This document shows positions 8,188 to 17,009 of a stretch of 64,000 bases of DNA, in pieces; positions within the stretch are counted from its first letter, which is position 1, and each line of letters starts with the position of its first letter. The notes under the pieces are model-generated. The model searched no databases, was not told the DNA's origin, and worked only from the letters and a program-made list of their open reading frames with translations. A program made the translations under genes and the position numbers. The DNA is from Clostridia bacterium. GTDB taxonomy: Bacteria; Bacillota; Clostridia; Christensenellales; CAG-138. Where the stretch lies: contig JAFWMS010000028.1 in NCBI GenBank assembly GCA_017545535.1, positions 1 through 64,000 of the forward strand. The letters run 5' to 3'.

Positions 8188-9449
8188 AGCAATTCTCCTT
8201 TGGCGATGGTATCTTTCCGTCCCACGATGCGCACCCTTGCCAGCTCCCCCGCCGGTCCCGGGCAGCGCACCCGGACGTAGTTTTTCGTGTAGCCCGTGCC
8301 GTCCTCCTCCATGAGGACCTGCTGCACGGTGCCGATCTGGCGGTCGATGAAGGCCCTTTCAAGCTCCTCTCCGATAGCGATGAGCTCCTTCGCGCGGCGG
8401 GCCTTCTCCTGCCGGGTGAGCTGGCCGGGCATGGCCGCCGCCTTGGTACCGGGCCGCCGGGAATAGGGGAACACATGGATGCGGGCAAAGCCCACCTGCC
8501 GCAAAAAGGCGGCGGTCTCTGTATGCTCCGCTTCCGTCTCCCCGGGGAAGCCCGCGATCACGTCCGTGGTGATGGCGGCGTCCGGCATGTACGCCCGGAG
8601 CCGGTCGGCGTTTTCAAGATATTCCTCGGCGGAGTACCGGCGGTTCATTCGCTGCAGCACCGTGTTCGACCCGCTTTGCAGCGACAGATGGAACTGGTGG
8701 CAGAGGCTTCGGCTTTCCGCACAGGCCTCAGCGAAGGACTCGTCCGCGAACCGAGGGTCCAGGGAGCCCAGCCTGAGCCGTTCCACCCCGCACTCATCGC
8801 TGAGGCGGATGAGGTCTCTCAGCGTGGGCTTGTCCGCCAAATCCTTGCCGTACTCGGTGAGCTCGATGCCGGTCAAAACGATCTCCCGATAGCCCTTCTC
8901 CACCAGGGCAAGGAGCTCCCGGCGGCAGCTCTCCAAAGACCGGGACCGAAGCGCCCCCCGGGCAAAGGGGATGGCACAATAGGTGCAAAAGCTGACGCAG
9001 CCGTCCTGGACCTTCAGCGTGGCCCGGGTGCGGCTGTCCGCCACGGCGGAAAGGTCCTCAAAGCTCCGCCTGGAAAAGGGCGGCACGCTCTCGGGGTCCG
9101 GCTTCTCCCCCATCATCGCCCGCTCCACCAGGGACACGATATCCTTCCTTCCGCCAGTGCCCAGCACCAGGTCCACGCCGGGCAAGGCGGATACCTTCTC
9201 CTTCGCCACCTCGCTGTAGCAGCCCACGGCCACGACAAGGGCGTCGGGGTTTTGGGCGTGAGCCCTGCTCAGCATCTGCCGGGATTTCTGGTCCGCCACC
9301 GCCGTCACCGTGCAGGTGTTGACGATATAAACGTCCGCCGGTTCCGCAAAGTCCACCACCTGATGGCCCAACCCCTGGAACAGCTCCGCCATGGCCGCGG
9401 TCTCATAGTGGTTCACCTTGCAGCCCAGAGTGTAGAATGCAACCTTCAT
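8184..9449 (-). CDS. mtaB: tRNA t6A37 C2-methylthiotransferase
   Basis: MtaB is a radical-SAM enzyme that adds a methylthio group to t6A37 in tRNAs reading ANN codons. The protein (about 421 residues from the ATG at 9449) starts MKVAFYTLGCKVN, the methylthiotransferase N-terminal domain with cluster cysteines. It has the radical-SAM motif CVSFCTYC near residue 143 and a basic C-terminal TRAM-like region. An in-frame ATG 21 bases upstream lies within the end of rsmE and lacks a ribosome site, so the MKVAF start (GGGGAA upstream) is preferred. It sits 4 bases after rsmE. Confidence 0.92.
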   Translation of the reverse strand: MKVAFYTLGCKVNHYETAAMAELFQGLGHQVVDFAEPADVYIVNTCTVTAVADQKSRQMLSRAHAQNPDALVVAVGCYSEVAKEKVSALPGVDLVLGTGGRKDIVSLVERAMMGEKPDPESVPPFSRRSFEDLSAVADSRTRATLKVQDGCVSFCTYCAIPFARGALRSRSLESCRRELLALVEKGYREIVLTGIELTEYGKDLADKPTLRDLIRLSDECGVERLRLGSLDPRFADESFAEACAESRSLCHQFHLSLQSGSNTVLQRMNRRYSAEEYLENADRLRAYMPDAAITTDVIAGFPGETEAEHTETAAFLRQVGFARIHVFPYSRRPGTKAAAMPGQLTRQEKARRAKELIAIGEELERAFIDRQIGTVQQVLMEEDGTGYTKNYVRVRCPGPAGELARVRIVGRKDTIAKGELL

Positions 9450-9453
9450 GGGC

Positions 9454-10170
9454 TTATTCCCCAAGTTCAAACAATATCTGGGCCACCATGGCCATGCCCG
9501 CGGTCTCGGTCCTGAGGATGCGGGGCCCCAGGGACACCGGCCGGGCGTCCTTTTCCACCAGGCTCTGCACCTCGTCCGGTTCGAACCCGCCCTCGGGCCC
9601 GACGAACAGGGCGATGCGGCGGCCGGGGCGCTCCCCCATGGCCGCTTTCAGACTGGTCTCCTTCTCCCCCTCGTAGGCCACATAGACCGTGTCGAAGATG
9701 GACAGATCCGCCTTCTTCAGCTCCACCAGAGGCAGCACCTCCGGGATCCAGCCCCGATGGCTCTGCATGGCGGCCTCCCGGGCCACCTTTCGATACCGCT
9801 GGAGCTTTTTATCAAAGTCCTTGCCCGGCTGGACCACGCAGCGGGCACTGAGGGTGGGCACCAGGGCGTTTATGCCCAGCTCCGTGCACTTCTGAAGGAT
9901 GACCTCCATCTTCCCCGCCTTGGGCAGGCATTGGAACAGGGTGAGCTTATGGTGGGGCTCGGAGATGCAGGGCCTCCAGGGACCCGTCTTTACCTGGGCC
10001 CGGCCCGGCTCCACACGCTCGATCTCCCCCTGGCATTCGGAGCCCTTGCCGTCGGAGAGCATCACCTTGTCCCCCTTCTTTAGGCGCAGCACGGCGGAGA
10101 GGTGCTTGAGATCCTCCCCGGTGATGGTGGCCCGATCCGGTCCTATGTCCTCCACAAAGAAGCGGTTCAT
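9454..10170 (-). CDS. rsmE: 16S rRNA (uracil1498-N3)-methyltransferase
   Basis: RsmE methylates U1498 in the decoding region of 16S rRNA. The 238-residue protein begins MNRFFVEDIG, has an N-terminal PUA-like domain and a C-terminal SPOUT knot domain with LFVGPEGGF and LGPRILRTETA, the SAM-binding signatures. The ATG at 10170 overlaps the prmA stop (ATGA), so the pair is translationally coupled; a longer frame upstream is antisense or out-of-frame prmA sequence. prmA followed by rsmE is a common Firmicute order. Confidence 0.95.
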   Translation of the reverse strand: MNRFFVEDIGPDRATITGEDLKHLSAVLRLKKGDKVMLSDGKGSECQGEIERVEPGRAQVKTGPWRPCISEPHHKLTLFQCLPKAGKMEVILQKCTELGINALVPTLSARCVVQPGKDFDKKLQRYRKVAREAAMQSHRGWIPEVLPLVELKKADLSIFDTVYVAYEGEKETSLKAAMGERPGRRIALFVGPEGGFEPDEVQSLVEKDARPVSLGPRILRTETAGMAMVAQILFELGE

Positions 10171-11132
10171 TGGGGGTTCCTGCAGAGCATGGCGTACCAG
10201 CAGTCGGAGGAGATGACCTCCCTGACCTCGAAGCCCGCCTGCTTCAATTTTTCTTCCGTTTCCGCCGCCCGATCGTCGATGATGCCGGAGACGATGAACC
10301 AGCCCCCGGGCGATACCACCGTTTTTGCGTAGGGAGCGAGGCCGATGATCACGTCCGCCACGATGTTGGCCGCCACCACGGGATAGGGGCCGCCGATCTT
10401 CGCCCGCAGGGCCCCGTCGTCCAGCAGGTTCCCGATATATATCTCGTACCCGTCCTCCCCGAGGCCGTTCATGTCGGCGTTGTCCCGGGCCACGGTTTCG
10501 GCGATGGGGTCGATGTCCACGGCCACAGCCCGCTTGGCCCCCAACAGCCGGGCGGTGATGGAGAGGATGCCGCTGCCGCAGCCCATGTCCAGCATATCCT
10601 GCCCGGGGCTCATGACCCGCTCCAAAAACTCCAGGCACATGCGGGTGGTGTGGTGAGCGCCGGTACCGAAGGCCATGCCGGGATCCAGCTTCAAAACCAC
10701 CCGATCCGTCTCCGGTTTTTCCTCCCAGCAGGGGAGCACCAAAAGGCGCTTCCCGATCTCCAACGGCTTATAGTACTGCTTCCAGTTGTTGGCCCAGTCC
10801 TCTTCGTCCACAGTGCGGACGGTAATTGCGAGGGTACCCAAATCCACACCCAAGCCCAAGGATGCGAGCCGAGCCACGGCGGCCTTGGCCGCCTCCACCT
10901 TCTCGTAGTTCTCCGGGCAGTCCGCCACATATCCCTTCACGCAGGGCCGGTCCGTGCCGATCTTGTCCATATCGGCAAAGTCCCAATATAGTACGCTCTC
11001 CCGCAGAAAGGCCGCGGCGGCGGTCCGGCTCTCCTCGATGCTCTGGCCCGTGATGCCGGCCCCGTCCAGGGCGGCGCACACGTAATCCAAGCCCTCATCG
11101 GTGGTATAGACGCTGATCTCCAGCCATTTCAT
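10167..11132 (-). CDS. prmA: Ribosomal protein L11 methyltransferase
   Basis: PrmA trimethylates lysines and the N-terminus of ribosomal protein L11. The 321-residue protein opens MKWLEISVYTTDEG and has the SAM-binding motif LDMGCGSGILSI at about residues 181-192, the downstream VVAANIVADV motif, and normal length. It is the first gene of the operon prmA-rsmE-mtaB-HIT-GNAT and follows a promoter at 11171-11199. Confidence 0.95.
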   Translation of the reverse strand: MKWLEISVYTTDEGLDYVCAALDGAGITGQSIEESRTAAAAFLRESVLYWDFADMDKIGTDRPCVKGYVADCPENYEKVEAAKAAVARLASLGLGVDLGTLAITVRTVDEEDWANNWKQYYKPLEIGKRLLVLPCWEEKPETDRVVLKLDPGMAFGTGAHHTTRMCLEFLERVMSPGQDMLDMGCGSGILSITARLLGAKRAVAVDIDPIAETVARDNADMNGLGEDGYEIYIGNLLDDGALRAKIGGPYPVVAANIVADVIIGLAPYAKTVVSPGGWFIVSGIIDDRAAETEEKLKQAGFEVREVISSDCWYAMLCRNPQ

Positions 11133-11170
11133 GGGTGACCCCCCCTGCTTTCTTCATATTATAACAAGAT

Positions 11171-11199
11171 ATTATACAATGCTTTTTGGGCCCTCACAA
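11171..11199 (-). promoter_or_regulatory. Promoter of the prmA operon
   Basis: TTGTGA (11199-11194) and TATAAT (11176-11171) on the minus strand are 17 bases apart, about 40 bases before the prmA ATG. A second TATAAT-like word lies a few bases further in. Confidence 0.65.
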
Positions 11200-11232
11200 G
11201 CCCTATTCTGTCTGTGAGCGCCGTCCTTTCGT

Positions 11233-12801
11233 TTACCAATCGCTGCTCCAGTCGGTGCTGCCGGAATCCCAACTGTCGTAGCTGCTGCCGGAATCCCAGC
11301 TGTCGTAGCTACTGCCGGAATCGGAGCTGGAGTAGGAGGGATGCAGATCGTCCCAGGTGTCGGAGTCGGTAAAGCTTTCCGTGCCCCAGTCGCTGTCCCA
11401 ATTTTCCCCCTCGTAGGCCGTGTCGTAGGAACCTTCGGGAGCATCGGTCTTGACCCAATCCCCGTCGTCATAGCCGTACCAGTTGTTGTCGCTGTCGTAT
11501 GACTGGCCGTAGTAATAGAACAGTTGGTCCCCAAACCAATAGTAACCGTCCTTGCTGTGCCAGTCGCTTTGGGTGGCCACGGCAAAGGAATCCTCCGCCT
11601 TGGGCACCCCCCAGGCCGGATCGTGTTCGGCGCTCAAAAAAGCTGCGTTGTAAGCTTTGTAGTCGCCCTCCGGGGCTTCCGTGCTTTGCCAGCCCTTCTC
11701 TCCATACGCATACCAGTTCTCGGCCCTGTCGTAGTGCTCGCCGAAATAGTAATAGATATCGTCGCCGAAACGATAGTATCCGTCCCGGCTGTGCCAATCC
11801 TTCATGGTGGCGATGTAGAAATCGTCGTCCACATCAGGCATGTTCCAGGCAGGATCATGATCCCAGCCCAAAAAGGCGCCGTCCTGCTTGAATCCCGCGG
11901 GACACTGGGGGAGGCCGTACAGCTCCTTCCATCCCTCTTCCTCACCGCCATACGCAAACCAGATTGAGCCATAGAAATAATAGAAGCTTCCATCCGGCAG
12001 CCGGTAATAGCCCGTGCTGGGGTAGCCCGCCCGCTCCTGGATAAAGGGCACTATGTCGCTTCGGTTTGCCGCTTCCTTCTTTTTGATAAAGAGCGTTGCC
12101 TCGTCGTATGGCAGGTATGTCACAGGGACCCACCAGTCATCCGTCTCGCTCAGGCAATAGACACTGCTCCCGCTTCGATAGTAGAGGGATTGATCCTCAT
12201 AACGATAATATCCGTCATCCTTATGTCTGCGGTAGTTGCCGATACCCAGGAATAGGGCCAGGACGCCGCCGGCCAGAACGCTGATGATCAACGTGATCAG
12301 AATCAGCAAGCCGCACCCCTTTCGGAGGGCTTGGCCATTGGACATCTGGCTCTGAGGATCGGACCGGCTGGCGCTGGGCGTGGGTCGCCCGTCGGGGTAG
12401 ATGCCCCGGTTATGGCATTCGGACAGCAGCTTTTGAAAGAGTTCGTTCACGGCATAGGCTTCGTCCGGCCCGTCGTAGCGGACGGCCCGGTTGCCGTTGT
12501 CCTTGTTTTTATAGACCACGAACCGATCCCCATCCTGGTAGATACCAAAGGCCCGGGGTTCCCGATAGTCCTCACCGATGAAAAAGCGCATACGGAGCAG
12601 AGGCATGCCCCGCTCGGCGCAGTATTCCTTCAACTCTGCGATGGTCTTGGGATGGAAGATCCGCCGGGGCGTGTCCTCCACATAATTGGGATTGGAAGCG
12701 CCGCAGTTGGTACAGAACTTCTGATCGGAGCGCAGTGTGCCGCCGCAATAGGCGCATGCACTGGTGGAAACGGGCTTTTGCTGCGAATCTTCTCTGTCCA
12801 T
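11233..12801 (-). CDS. Zinc-ribbon membrane protein with four tandem aromatic repeats
   Basis: I do not recognise a named family. The 522 residues show: an N-terminal zinc ribbon (CAYCG at 16-20, CTNCG at 30-34); a domain of about 80 residues (51-135, core RFFIGEDYREPRAFGIY) shared with the next gene; one transmembrane helix (about 163-187); then four repeats of 67-78 residues beginning GYYRY (197), GYYRL (264), GYYRF (341) and GYYWF (419). The last two carry HDPAW and DWHSKDGYY links. The end is a Tyr/Asp/Ser/Trp-rich tail with SSYDSWDSG repeated. With the ribbon in the cytosol, the repeats should face outside. It follows its paralogue by 18 bases. Confidence 0.7.
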   Translation of the reverse strand: MDREDSQQKPVSTSACAYCGGTLRSDQKFCTNCGASNPNYVEDTPRRIFHPKTIAELKEYCAERGMPLLRMRFFIGEDYREPRAFGIYQDGDRFVVYKNKDNGNRAVRYDGPDEAYAVNELFQKLLSECHNRGIYPDGRPTPSASRSDPQSQMSNGQALRKGCGLLILITLIISVLAGGVLALFLGIGNYRRHKDDGYYRYEDQSLYYRSGSSVYCLSETDDWWVPVTYLPYDEATLFIKKKEAANRSDIVPFIQERAGYPSTGYYRLPDGSFYYFYGSIWFAYGGEEEGWKELYGLPQCPAGFKQDGAFLGWDHDPAWNMPDVDDDFYIATMKDWHSRDGYYRFGDDIYYYFGEHYDRAENWYAYGEKGWQSTEAPEGDYKAYNAAFLSAEHDPAWGVPKAEDSFAVATQSDWHSKDGYYWFGDQLFYYYGQSYDSDNNWYGYDDGDWVKTDAPEGSYDTAYEGENWDSDWGTESFTDSDTWDDLHPSYSSSDSGSSYDSWDSGSSYDSWDSGSTDWSSDW

Positions 12802-12819
12802 GCTTTACATCTCCTTTGC

Positions 12820-13197
12820 TCACAGACCAGCCAGGCGGCAGCTGTCCAAAAGCTTTTCGAACAGCTCCCCCACGGCCTGCTTTTCGTCCGGCCCCCGGTA
12901 GCGGATGGCGCGGGTGCCGTCAGCCTTGTTTTTATAGACCACAAAATCGGCCCCGTCCCGATAGATGCCGAAGGCTTTGGGCTGGCGATAATCCTCTCCG
13001 ATAAAGTACCGCAGCCGGTCCAGTGGCAACTTTTTCTCCTCACAGTACTCCTTGAGCTCCGCCACAGTCTGCGGACGCAGGAACCCACCACCGACCGGGG
13101 CCGCATACAGAGGGTTGGCCGCCCCACAGTGGGGGCATTTCAAGCTGGCCGAAGTAACAGGCGCCCCGCAGTAGGCGCATAATCCAGTGGAAGCCAT
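12820..13197 (-). CDS. Small zinc-ribbon protein, paralogue of the repeat protein
   Basis: This 125-residue protein has a zinc ribbon (CAYCGAPV, CPHCGA) and the same following domain as the adjacent membrane protein: RYFIGEDYRQPKAFGIY against RFFIGEDYREPRAFGIY, and RAIRYRGPDEKQAVGELFEKLL against RAVRYDGPDEAYAVNELFQKLL. It stops there, with no membrane helix or repeats, so it looks like a soluble partner or duplicate of the first 135 residues. The ATG at 13197 has GGAAAG upstream. It is first in a two-gene operon with the promoter at 13246-13274. Confidence 0.7.
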   Translation of the reverse strand: MASTGLCAYCGAPVTSASLKCPHCGAANPLYAAPVGGGFLRPQTVAELKEYCEEKKLPLDRLRYFIGEDYRQPKAFGIYRDGADFVVYKNKADGTRAIRYRGPDEKQAVGELFEKLLDSCRLAGL

Positions 13198-13245
13198 GCC
13201 GTTTCTTTCCTTTTCCAAACCGTTATTTTCCTTCGAATCTACTTG

Positions 13246-13274
13246 ATTTTATGCGTCTTTTTATCGTCTGTCAA
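13246..13274 (-). promoter_or_regulatory. Promoter of the zinc-ribbon gene pair
   Basis: TTGACA (13274-13269) and TAAAAT (13251-13246) on the minus strand are 17 bases apart, about 50 bases before the start codon. Confidence 0.7.
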
Positions 13275-13404
13275 GGGAAAGGTCTCCGTCGAAAGGCGCC
13301 AGCATTTCCTCTGCCTTGCCCTGCTTGCAAGCGCCATGTTTCAATAATTTCACAAGTCGACGGCAAATTATTCGCCGAAAAACCATTTTGTCCCCTGTTT
13401 TTTG

Positions 13405-13434
13405 TTGCACATCGGGATAGAGTTGTGCTATAAT
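13405..13434 (+). promoter_or_regulatory. Promoter of ftsA-ftsZ
   Basis: TTGCAC at 13405-13410 and TATAAT at 13429-13434 are separated by 18 bases, with an extended -10 TG at 13426-13427. The transcript would have a leader of roughly 70 bases before ftsA. Confidence 0.7.
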
Positions 13435-13514
13435 CTCATGCGTATAGATATAGATGGGGTATCCCGTGTTGTTTCGTGTGCGCGGAATCCCGGCAAGTTA
13501 AGCGTGGAGGAAGC

Positions 13515-14711
13515 ATGAAACCCGCAACGATACTGGATGTGGGCAGTTCCAAAGTGGTGTGCCTGTGCGGCAGCATGGTCGACAAGGACGGAATCGTCGT
13601 CCACGGAGCCGGCATCTGCGCATACGCCGGCTTTCGGGACGGGGCGTTCCTCGATAAGCAGAGTTTGCACAACGCCGTGGTGGAATGCGTGCAGAAGACT
13701 GAGCAGGAGAGCCGGTTGCGCATCCGGGACGTGGCGCTGACGGTGCCCGCCTCCTTCGCCCGGATGGAGCTGTGCGACGCCACCATTGCCCTGGGGTCCT
13801 CCCGGCTGGTGGAAAGCGGGGACGTGGACAAGCTCATCCACCTGTCGCTGCAAAAGGCAAATAAGGAGGATGGCTGGACGCTGATGCATTCCACCCCCGT
13901 CTTCTTCATGGTGGACGGCATATCCTCCACGGAGATGCCCGATGGGGTCACGGCGGAGGAGATCTCCGCCCTGGTGAGCCACATGTTCGTCCGGGACGAG
14001 TACATCCGCTCCATCCAGGACGCCCTGGACGATCTGGGTGTGGAGATCAGCATGTGCGTGAGCGCCCAGTTGGGAGAAGCGGTCATGCTCATCCCCGAAA
14101 GCGAGCGGGTCCGGCCGGCGGTGCTCATCGACATCGGCTACATGCAGACGGACATCGCCGTGGTGGAGAATGCGGCCCTCACCGGTCTCGTCACGCTGCC
14201 CGTGGGCGGATACCAGTTCGCCTCCGATCTATCCTTTGGGTTGGACGTGCCCATGGACGCCGCCGAGCAGGCCAAACGCCGCTTCGTCTTCTCCCTGGAC
14301 TATCGGGACAAGACGGAGGTGCTGCGCACGGCTGCCGGCTCCAAAAAGGTTTCTCACCAGGCCATCTCCTACATCATCGAGGCGAGGGCCGGTGAATTGG
14401 CGGGGATGATCCGCCGGGAGATGGAAACATTGGGCGTCAATCTGGACGCCCGGCCCGCCGTGTACGTGTCCGGGGGGGGACTCCTCATGATGCGGGGAGG
14501 CTTGGACTTTTTGCGGGAGGCGCTGAACCTGCCTTTGAAGCGGGACATGCCCTGGACGCCGCGGCTATCCTCGCCCAACTACTGCAGCGCCTTTGGCGCA
14601 TTGGACTTCGTGTTGAAGGCCAACAGCGCGCCGGAGGAATCCATGGCCAAGCAGCAGGACGACCGCTTGTCCCGTCTGCTTCAAAAGATAAAAGACTTCT
14701 TCATGAAATAA
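13515..14711 (+). CDS. ftsA: FtsA-like cell division protein (actin family)
   Basis: FtsA tethers FtsZ to the membrane at the division site. The 398-residue product has the actin-fold phosphate motifs ILDVGSSKVVCLCG (near residue 5) and VLIDIGYMQTDIAVVE (about 205), and the adenosine motif VYVSGGGLLMMRGG near 318. The C-terminal LSRLLQKIKDFFMK is the amphipathic membrane-targeting helix. The ATG at 13515 follows GGAGGA. It is shorter and more divergent than model FtsA proteins, but lies 16 bases before ftsZ and ends in the expected helix, so the call is firm. Confidence 0.88.
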   Translation: MKPATILDVGSSKVVCLCGSMVDKDGIVVHGAGICAYAGFRDGAFLDKQSLHNAVVECVQKTEQESRLRIRDVALTVPASFARMELCDATIALGSSRLVESGDVDKLIHLSLQKANKEDGWTLMHSTPVFFMVDGISSTEMPDGVTAEEISALVSHMFVRDEYIRSIQDALDDLGVEISMCVSAQLGEAVMLIPESERVRPAVLIDIGYMQTDIAVVENAALTGLVTLPVGGYQFASDLSFGLDVPMDAAEQAKRRFVFSLDYRDKTEVLRTAAGSKKVSHQAISYIIEARAGELAGMIRREMETLGVNLDARPAVYVSGGGLLMMRGGLDFLREALNLPLKRDMPWTPRLSSPNYCSAFGALDFVLKANSAPEESMAKQQDDRLSRLLQKIKDFFMK

Positions 14712-14727
14712 CTAAGGGGGACTCAAG

Positions 14728-15975
14728 ATGTTTGAACAGGATTTCGAGGGCGCATCCTTTGCCCAGATCAAGGTCATCGGTGTGGGCGGCGCCGGCTGCA
14801 ACGCGGTGAACCGCATGGTCCAGTATGGGCTCCAGGGCGTGGAATTCATCGCCGTGAACACGGATAAGCAGGCTTTGTCCATGAACAAGGGCGACAACAA
14901 GATCCAGATCGGCGAGAAGCTGACCAAGGGCCTCGGCGCAGGCGCCGATCCGGAGATCGGCCGCAAGGCTGCCGACGAGAGCCGGGATCTCATTCAGGAA
15001 GCCCTGCGCGGCGCGGACATGGTGTTCATCACCGCCGGTATGGGCGGCGGCACCGGCACGGGCGCGGCGCCCATCGTGGCCCAGTGCGCCAAGGAGATGG
15101 GCATCCTCACCGTGGGCGTGGTCACCAAGCCCTTCACTTTCGAGGGCCGGGTCCGCATGCGCAACGCCGAAGCGGGCATCGAGAACCTCAAGCCCGCCGT
15201 GGACACCCTCATCACCATCCCCAACGATAAGCTCATCGCTCTGGTGGGCAAGGCCTCCCTGCCCGATGCGCTGCGGGTCGCCGACGACGTGCTGCGTCAG
15301 GGCATCCAGGGCATTTCCGATCTGATCGCCGTGCCCGCCATGATCAATTTGGACTTCGCAGACGTAAAGACCATCATGAAAGAGAAGGGCATGGCCCACA
15401 TGGGCATCGGCACCGCCTGCGGCGAGAAGCGGGCCAGCGAAGCGGCCAAGCAGGCCGTGGAGAGCCCCTTGCTGGAGACCAGCATCGACGGCGCCAAGGG
15501 CATCCTCATGAACATCACCGGCGGTCCCGATCTAAGCCTCCTGGAGGTCAACGAGGCTGCCGAGCTCATCCAGCAGTCCGCCGATCCCGACGCCAACATC
15601 ATCTTCGGCGCGGACATCGACGAATCCATGGGCGACGCCCTCAGGATCACCGTCATCGCCACGGGCTTCGACAAGGCCGAGGTGGGCAAGCAGAGCGCCC
15701 AGCAGCCCCTGGTGTTCGGCAGCCGTCCCGCCGCCCCCACCTCTGGGCCCCGGACCTACGCCGCGCCCCAGGCCTACGCCGCGCCCCAGGTGGTCCCCGC
15801 CTCTGCGGAAAACGCCTTCAGCGCCCGGCCCTATGCCCAGCTGAAGGATGACGACATCCCCGCCCCCGAACCCGAGCAAAAGAAGGAAAGCACCTTCACC
15901 GAGCAGGACATCCGCCGGGAGTACACCAACCGTCCCGCCAACAAGCTGGACATCCCCGCCTTCCTGCGCAAATAA
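14728..15975 (+). CDS. ftsZ: Cell division GTPase FtsZ
   Basis: The tubulin-like ring protein of cell division. The 415-residue sequence has [14 protein letters not shown] near the start, the tubulin signature [10 protein letters not shown] (about residues 108-117), the NLDFADV T7 loop (about 208-214), a variable Ala/Pro-rich linker (about 325-385) and a conserved C-terminal peptide ending DIPAFLRK that binds FtsA and other partners. It is co-transcribed with ftsA and followed by a terminator at 15997. Confidence 0.97.
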   Translation: MFEQDFEGASFAQIKVIGVGGAGCNAVNRMVQYGLQGVEFIAVNTDKQALSMNKGDNKIQIGEKLTKGLGAGADPEIGRKAADESRDLIQEALRGADMVFITAGMGGGTGTGAAPIVAQCAKEMGILTVGVVTKPFTFEGRVRMRNAEAGIENLKPAVDTLITIPNDKLIALVGKASLPDALRVADDVLRQGIQGISDLIAVPAMINLDFADVKTIMKEKGMAHMGIGTACGEKRASEAAKQAVESPLLETSIDGAKGILMNITGGPDLSLLEVNEAAELIQQSADPDANIIFGADIDESMGDALRITVIATGFDKAEVGKQSAQQPLVFGSRPAAPTSGPRTYAAPQAYAAPQVVPASAENAFSARPYAQLKDDDIPAPEPEQKKESTFTEQDIRREYTNRPANKLDIPAFLRK

Positions 15976-15996
15976 GGACCATCCCTGAACAAAACG

Positions 15997-16029
15997 GAAG
16001 CCTCCCATGCAGGAGGCTTCTGTTTTTTG
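15997..16029. terminator. Bidirectional terminator between ftsZ and the alkyltransferase gene
   Basis: GAAGCCTCC (15997-16005) pairs with GGAGGCTTC (16012-16020), followed by TGTTTTTTG on the plus strand and by CGTTTTG on the minus strand. It serves the convergent ends of ftsZ and the gene ending at 16038. Confidence 0.88.
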
Positions 16030-16037
16030 TATGCCGA

Positions 16038-16997
16038 TTACTGCAGCAGCCCTTCGGCCAGCAGACGTTCCAGGACCATGGTCTCCCGAAGGAGCATGGT
16101 GTGGTGCTTGCGCTCATAGACGCTGGTGAGGGCCTTGTTTTGTTGGATGGCCTCCCGTGGGTCCACCCAGCGAAGGGTGTAGCCCTCAGCCGCCTCGTAG
16201 CCGTCCAGCTCCTGAGGGACCAGGGCGGAGGCTGACGCCAGATAGTAGAAGTTGTCCTGAATGAACAACGGCTCCCTATCGCCCCGTTCGATCCGATGGA
16301 CGAAGCCGTAGGGGCGGACGGTTTTCGGGTCCAGGACCAGCCCCGCCTCCTCCCGGGCCTCCCGAACGAGGGCCGTCTCCCGGCTCTCGCCGGGCTCAAT
16401 GCCGCCGCCGGGGAACTTGTAGTGGCCGTACTTCCGGCTGTGGACCATGGCCACCCGGCCGCTTTCGATGACGATGGCCCGGGCCGAGGGTCGGGAAAAG
16501 GCCTTTTTCCCCTCCTGGTAGTCGCCCCGATCCAGGGTGAACAACAGGCGCATGCGGCTCTCCTCCAGGGTGAGGAGGCGCCGCTTCACGTCCAGGCCCC
16601 CCGCAAACCCCGTCAGGCTCCCGTCCGCGCCCACGACCCGATGGCAGGGGATCAATATGGCCACGGGATTCACATGGACCGCCTGTCCCACGGCCCGGGG
16701 GGCGCCGCAGCCCGCGGCCCGGGCCACGGCCCCGTAGCTGGCGGTGCTTCCGAAGGGGATCTTTTCCAACTCCGCCCACACCCGTTTTTGAAAGGCGGTG
16801 CCCGCCGGATCGACGGGCGGCGTGGGGCCGGGGTCCCGGCCGGCGAAATAGGCGTCCAACCAGGAAAAGGTCTCCCGAAAGATCGGCAGCTCCGCCGGCG
16901 CCGCCTGGGAAGGGCCGAAGGAAAGGCCCGTGAGGGCCGTCCCGTCGGAGGCGAGGGCCAGGGGCCCCAGGGGGCTGTCATATTGAGTATGGAACAT
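16038..16997 (-). CDS. O6-alkylguanine-DNA alkyltransferase fused to a NUDIX hydrolase
   Basis: Residues 1-147 are a methylated-DNA--protein-cysteine methyltransferase: helix-turn-helix region around 78-105 and active site LIPCHRVVG with Cys118, which takes the alkyl group from O6-alkylguanine in a suicide reaction. Residues from about 150 to 319 are a NUDIX hydrolase with a complete Nudix box at 198-220 (GGIEPGE...REAREEAGL). One uninterrupted frame joins them through a short linker, and the start has AAAGGAGG. It follows comEC by 12 bases in the same direction. The NUDIX part probably cleans damaged nucleotides, but its substrate cannot be read. Confidence 0.88.
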   Translation of the reverse strand: MFHTQYDSPLGPLALASDGTALTGLSFGPSQAAPAELPIFRETFSWLDAYFAGRDPGPTPPVDPAGTAFQKRVWAELEKIPFGSTASYGAVARAAGCGAPRAVGQAVHVNPVAILIPCHRVVGADGSLTGFAGGLDVKRRLLTLEESRMRLLFTLDRGDYQEGKKAFSRPSARAIVIESGRVAMVHSRKYGHYKFPGGGIEPGESRETALVREAREEAGLVLDPKTVRPYGFVHRIERGDREPLFIQDNFYYLASASALVPQELDGYEAAEGYTLRWVDPREAIQQNKALTSVYERKHHTMLLRETMVLERLLAEGLLQ

Positions 16998-17009
16998 GGG
17001 GCACCTCCT

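Noticed and set aside
10171-10638. Longer start for RsmE
   Set aside because: The added part is an out-of-frame read of prmA; the ATG at 10170 overlaps the prmA stop in the classic coupled manner.
11260-11345. Short direct repeats that might suggest a small repeat array
   Set aside because: They code the SSYDSWDSG repeats of the zinc-ribbon membrane protein and are not a CRISPR array; no CRISPR or cas genes are seen in the window.
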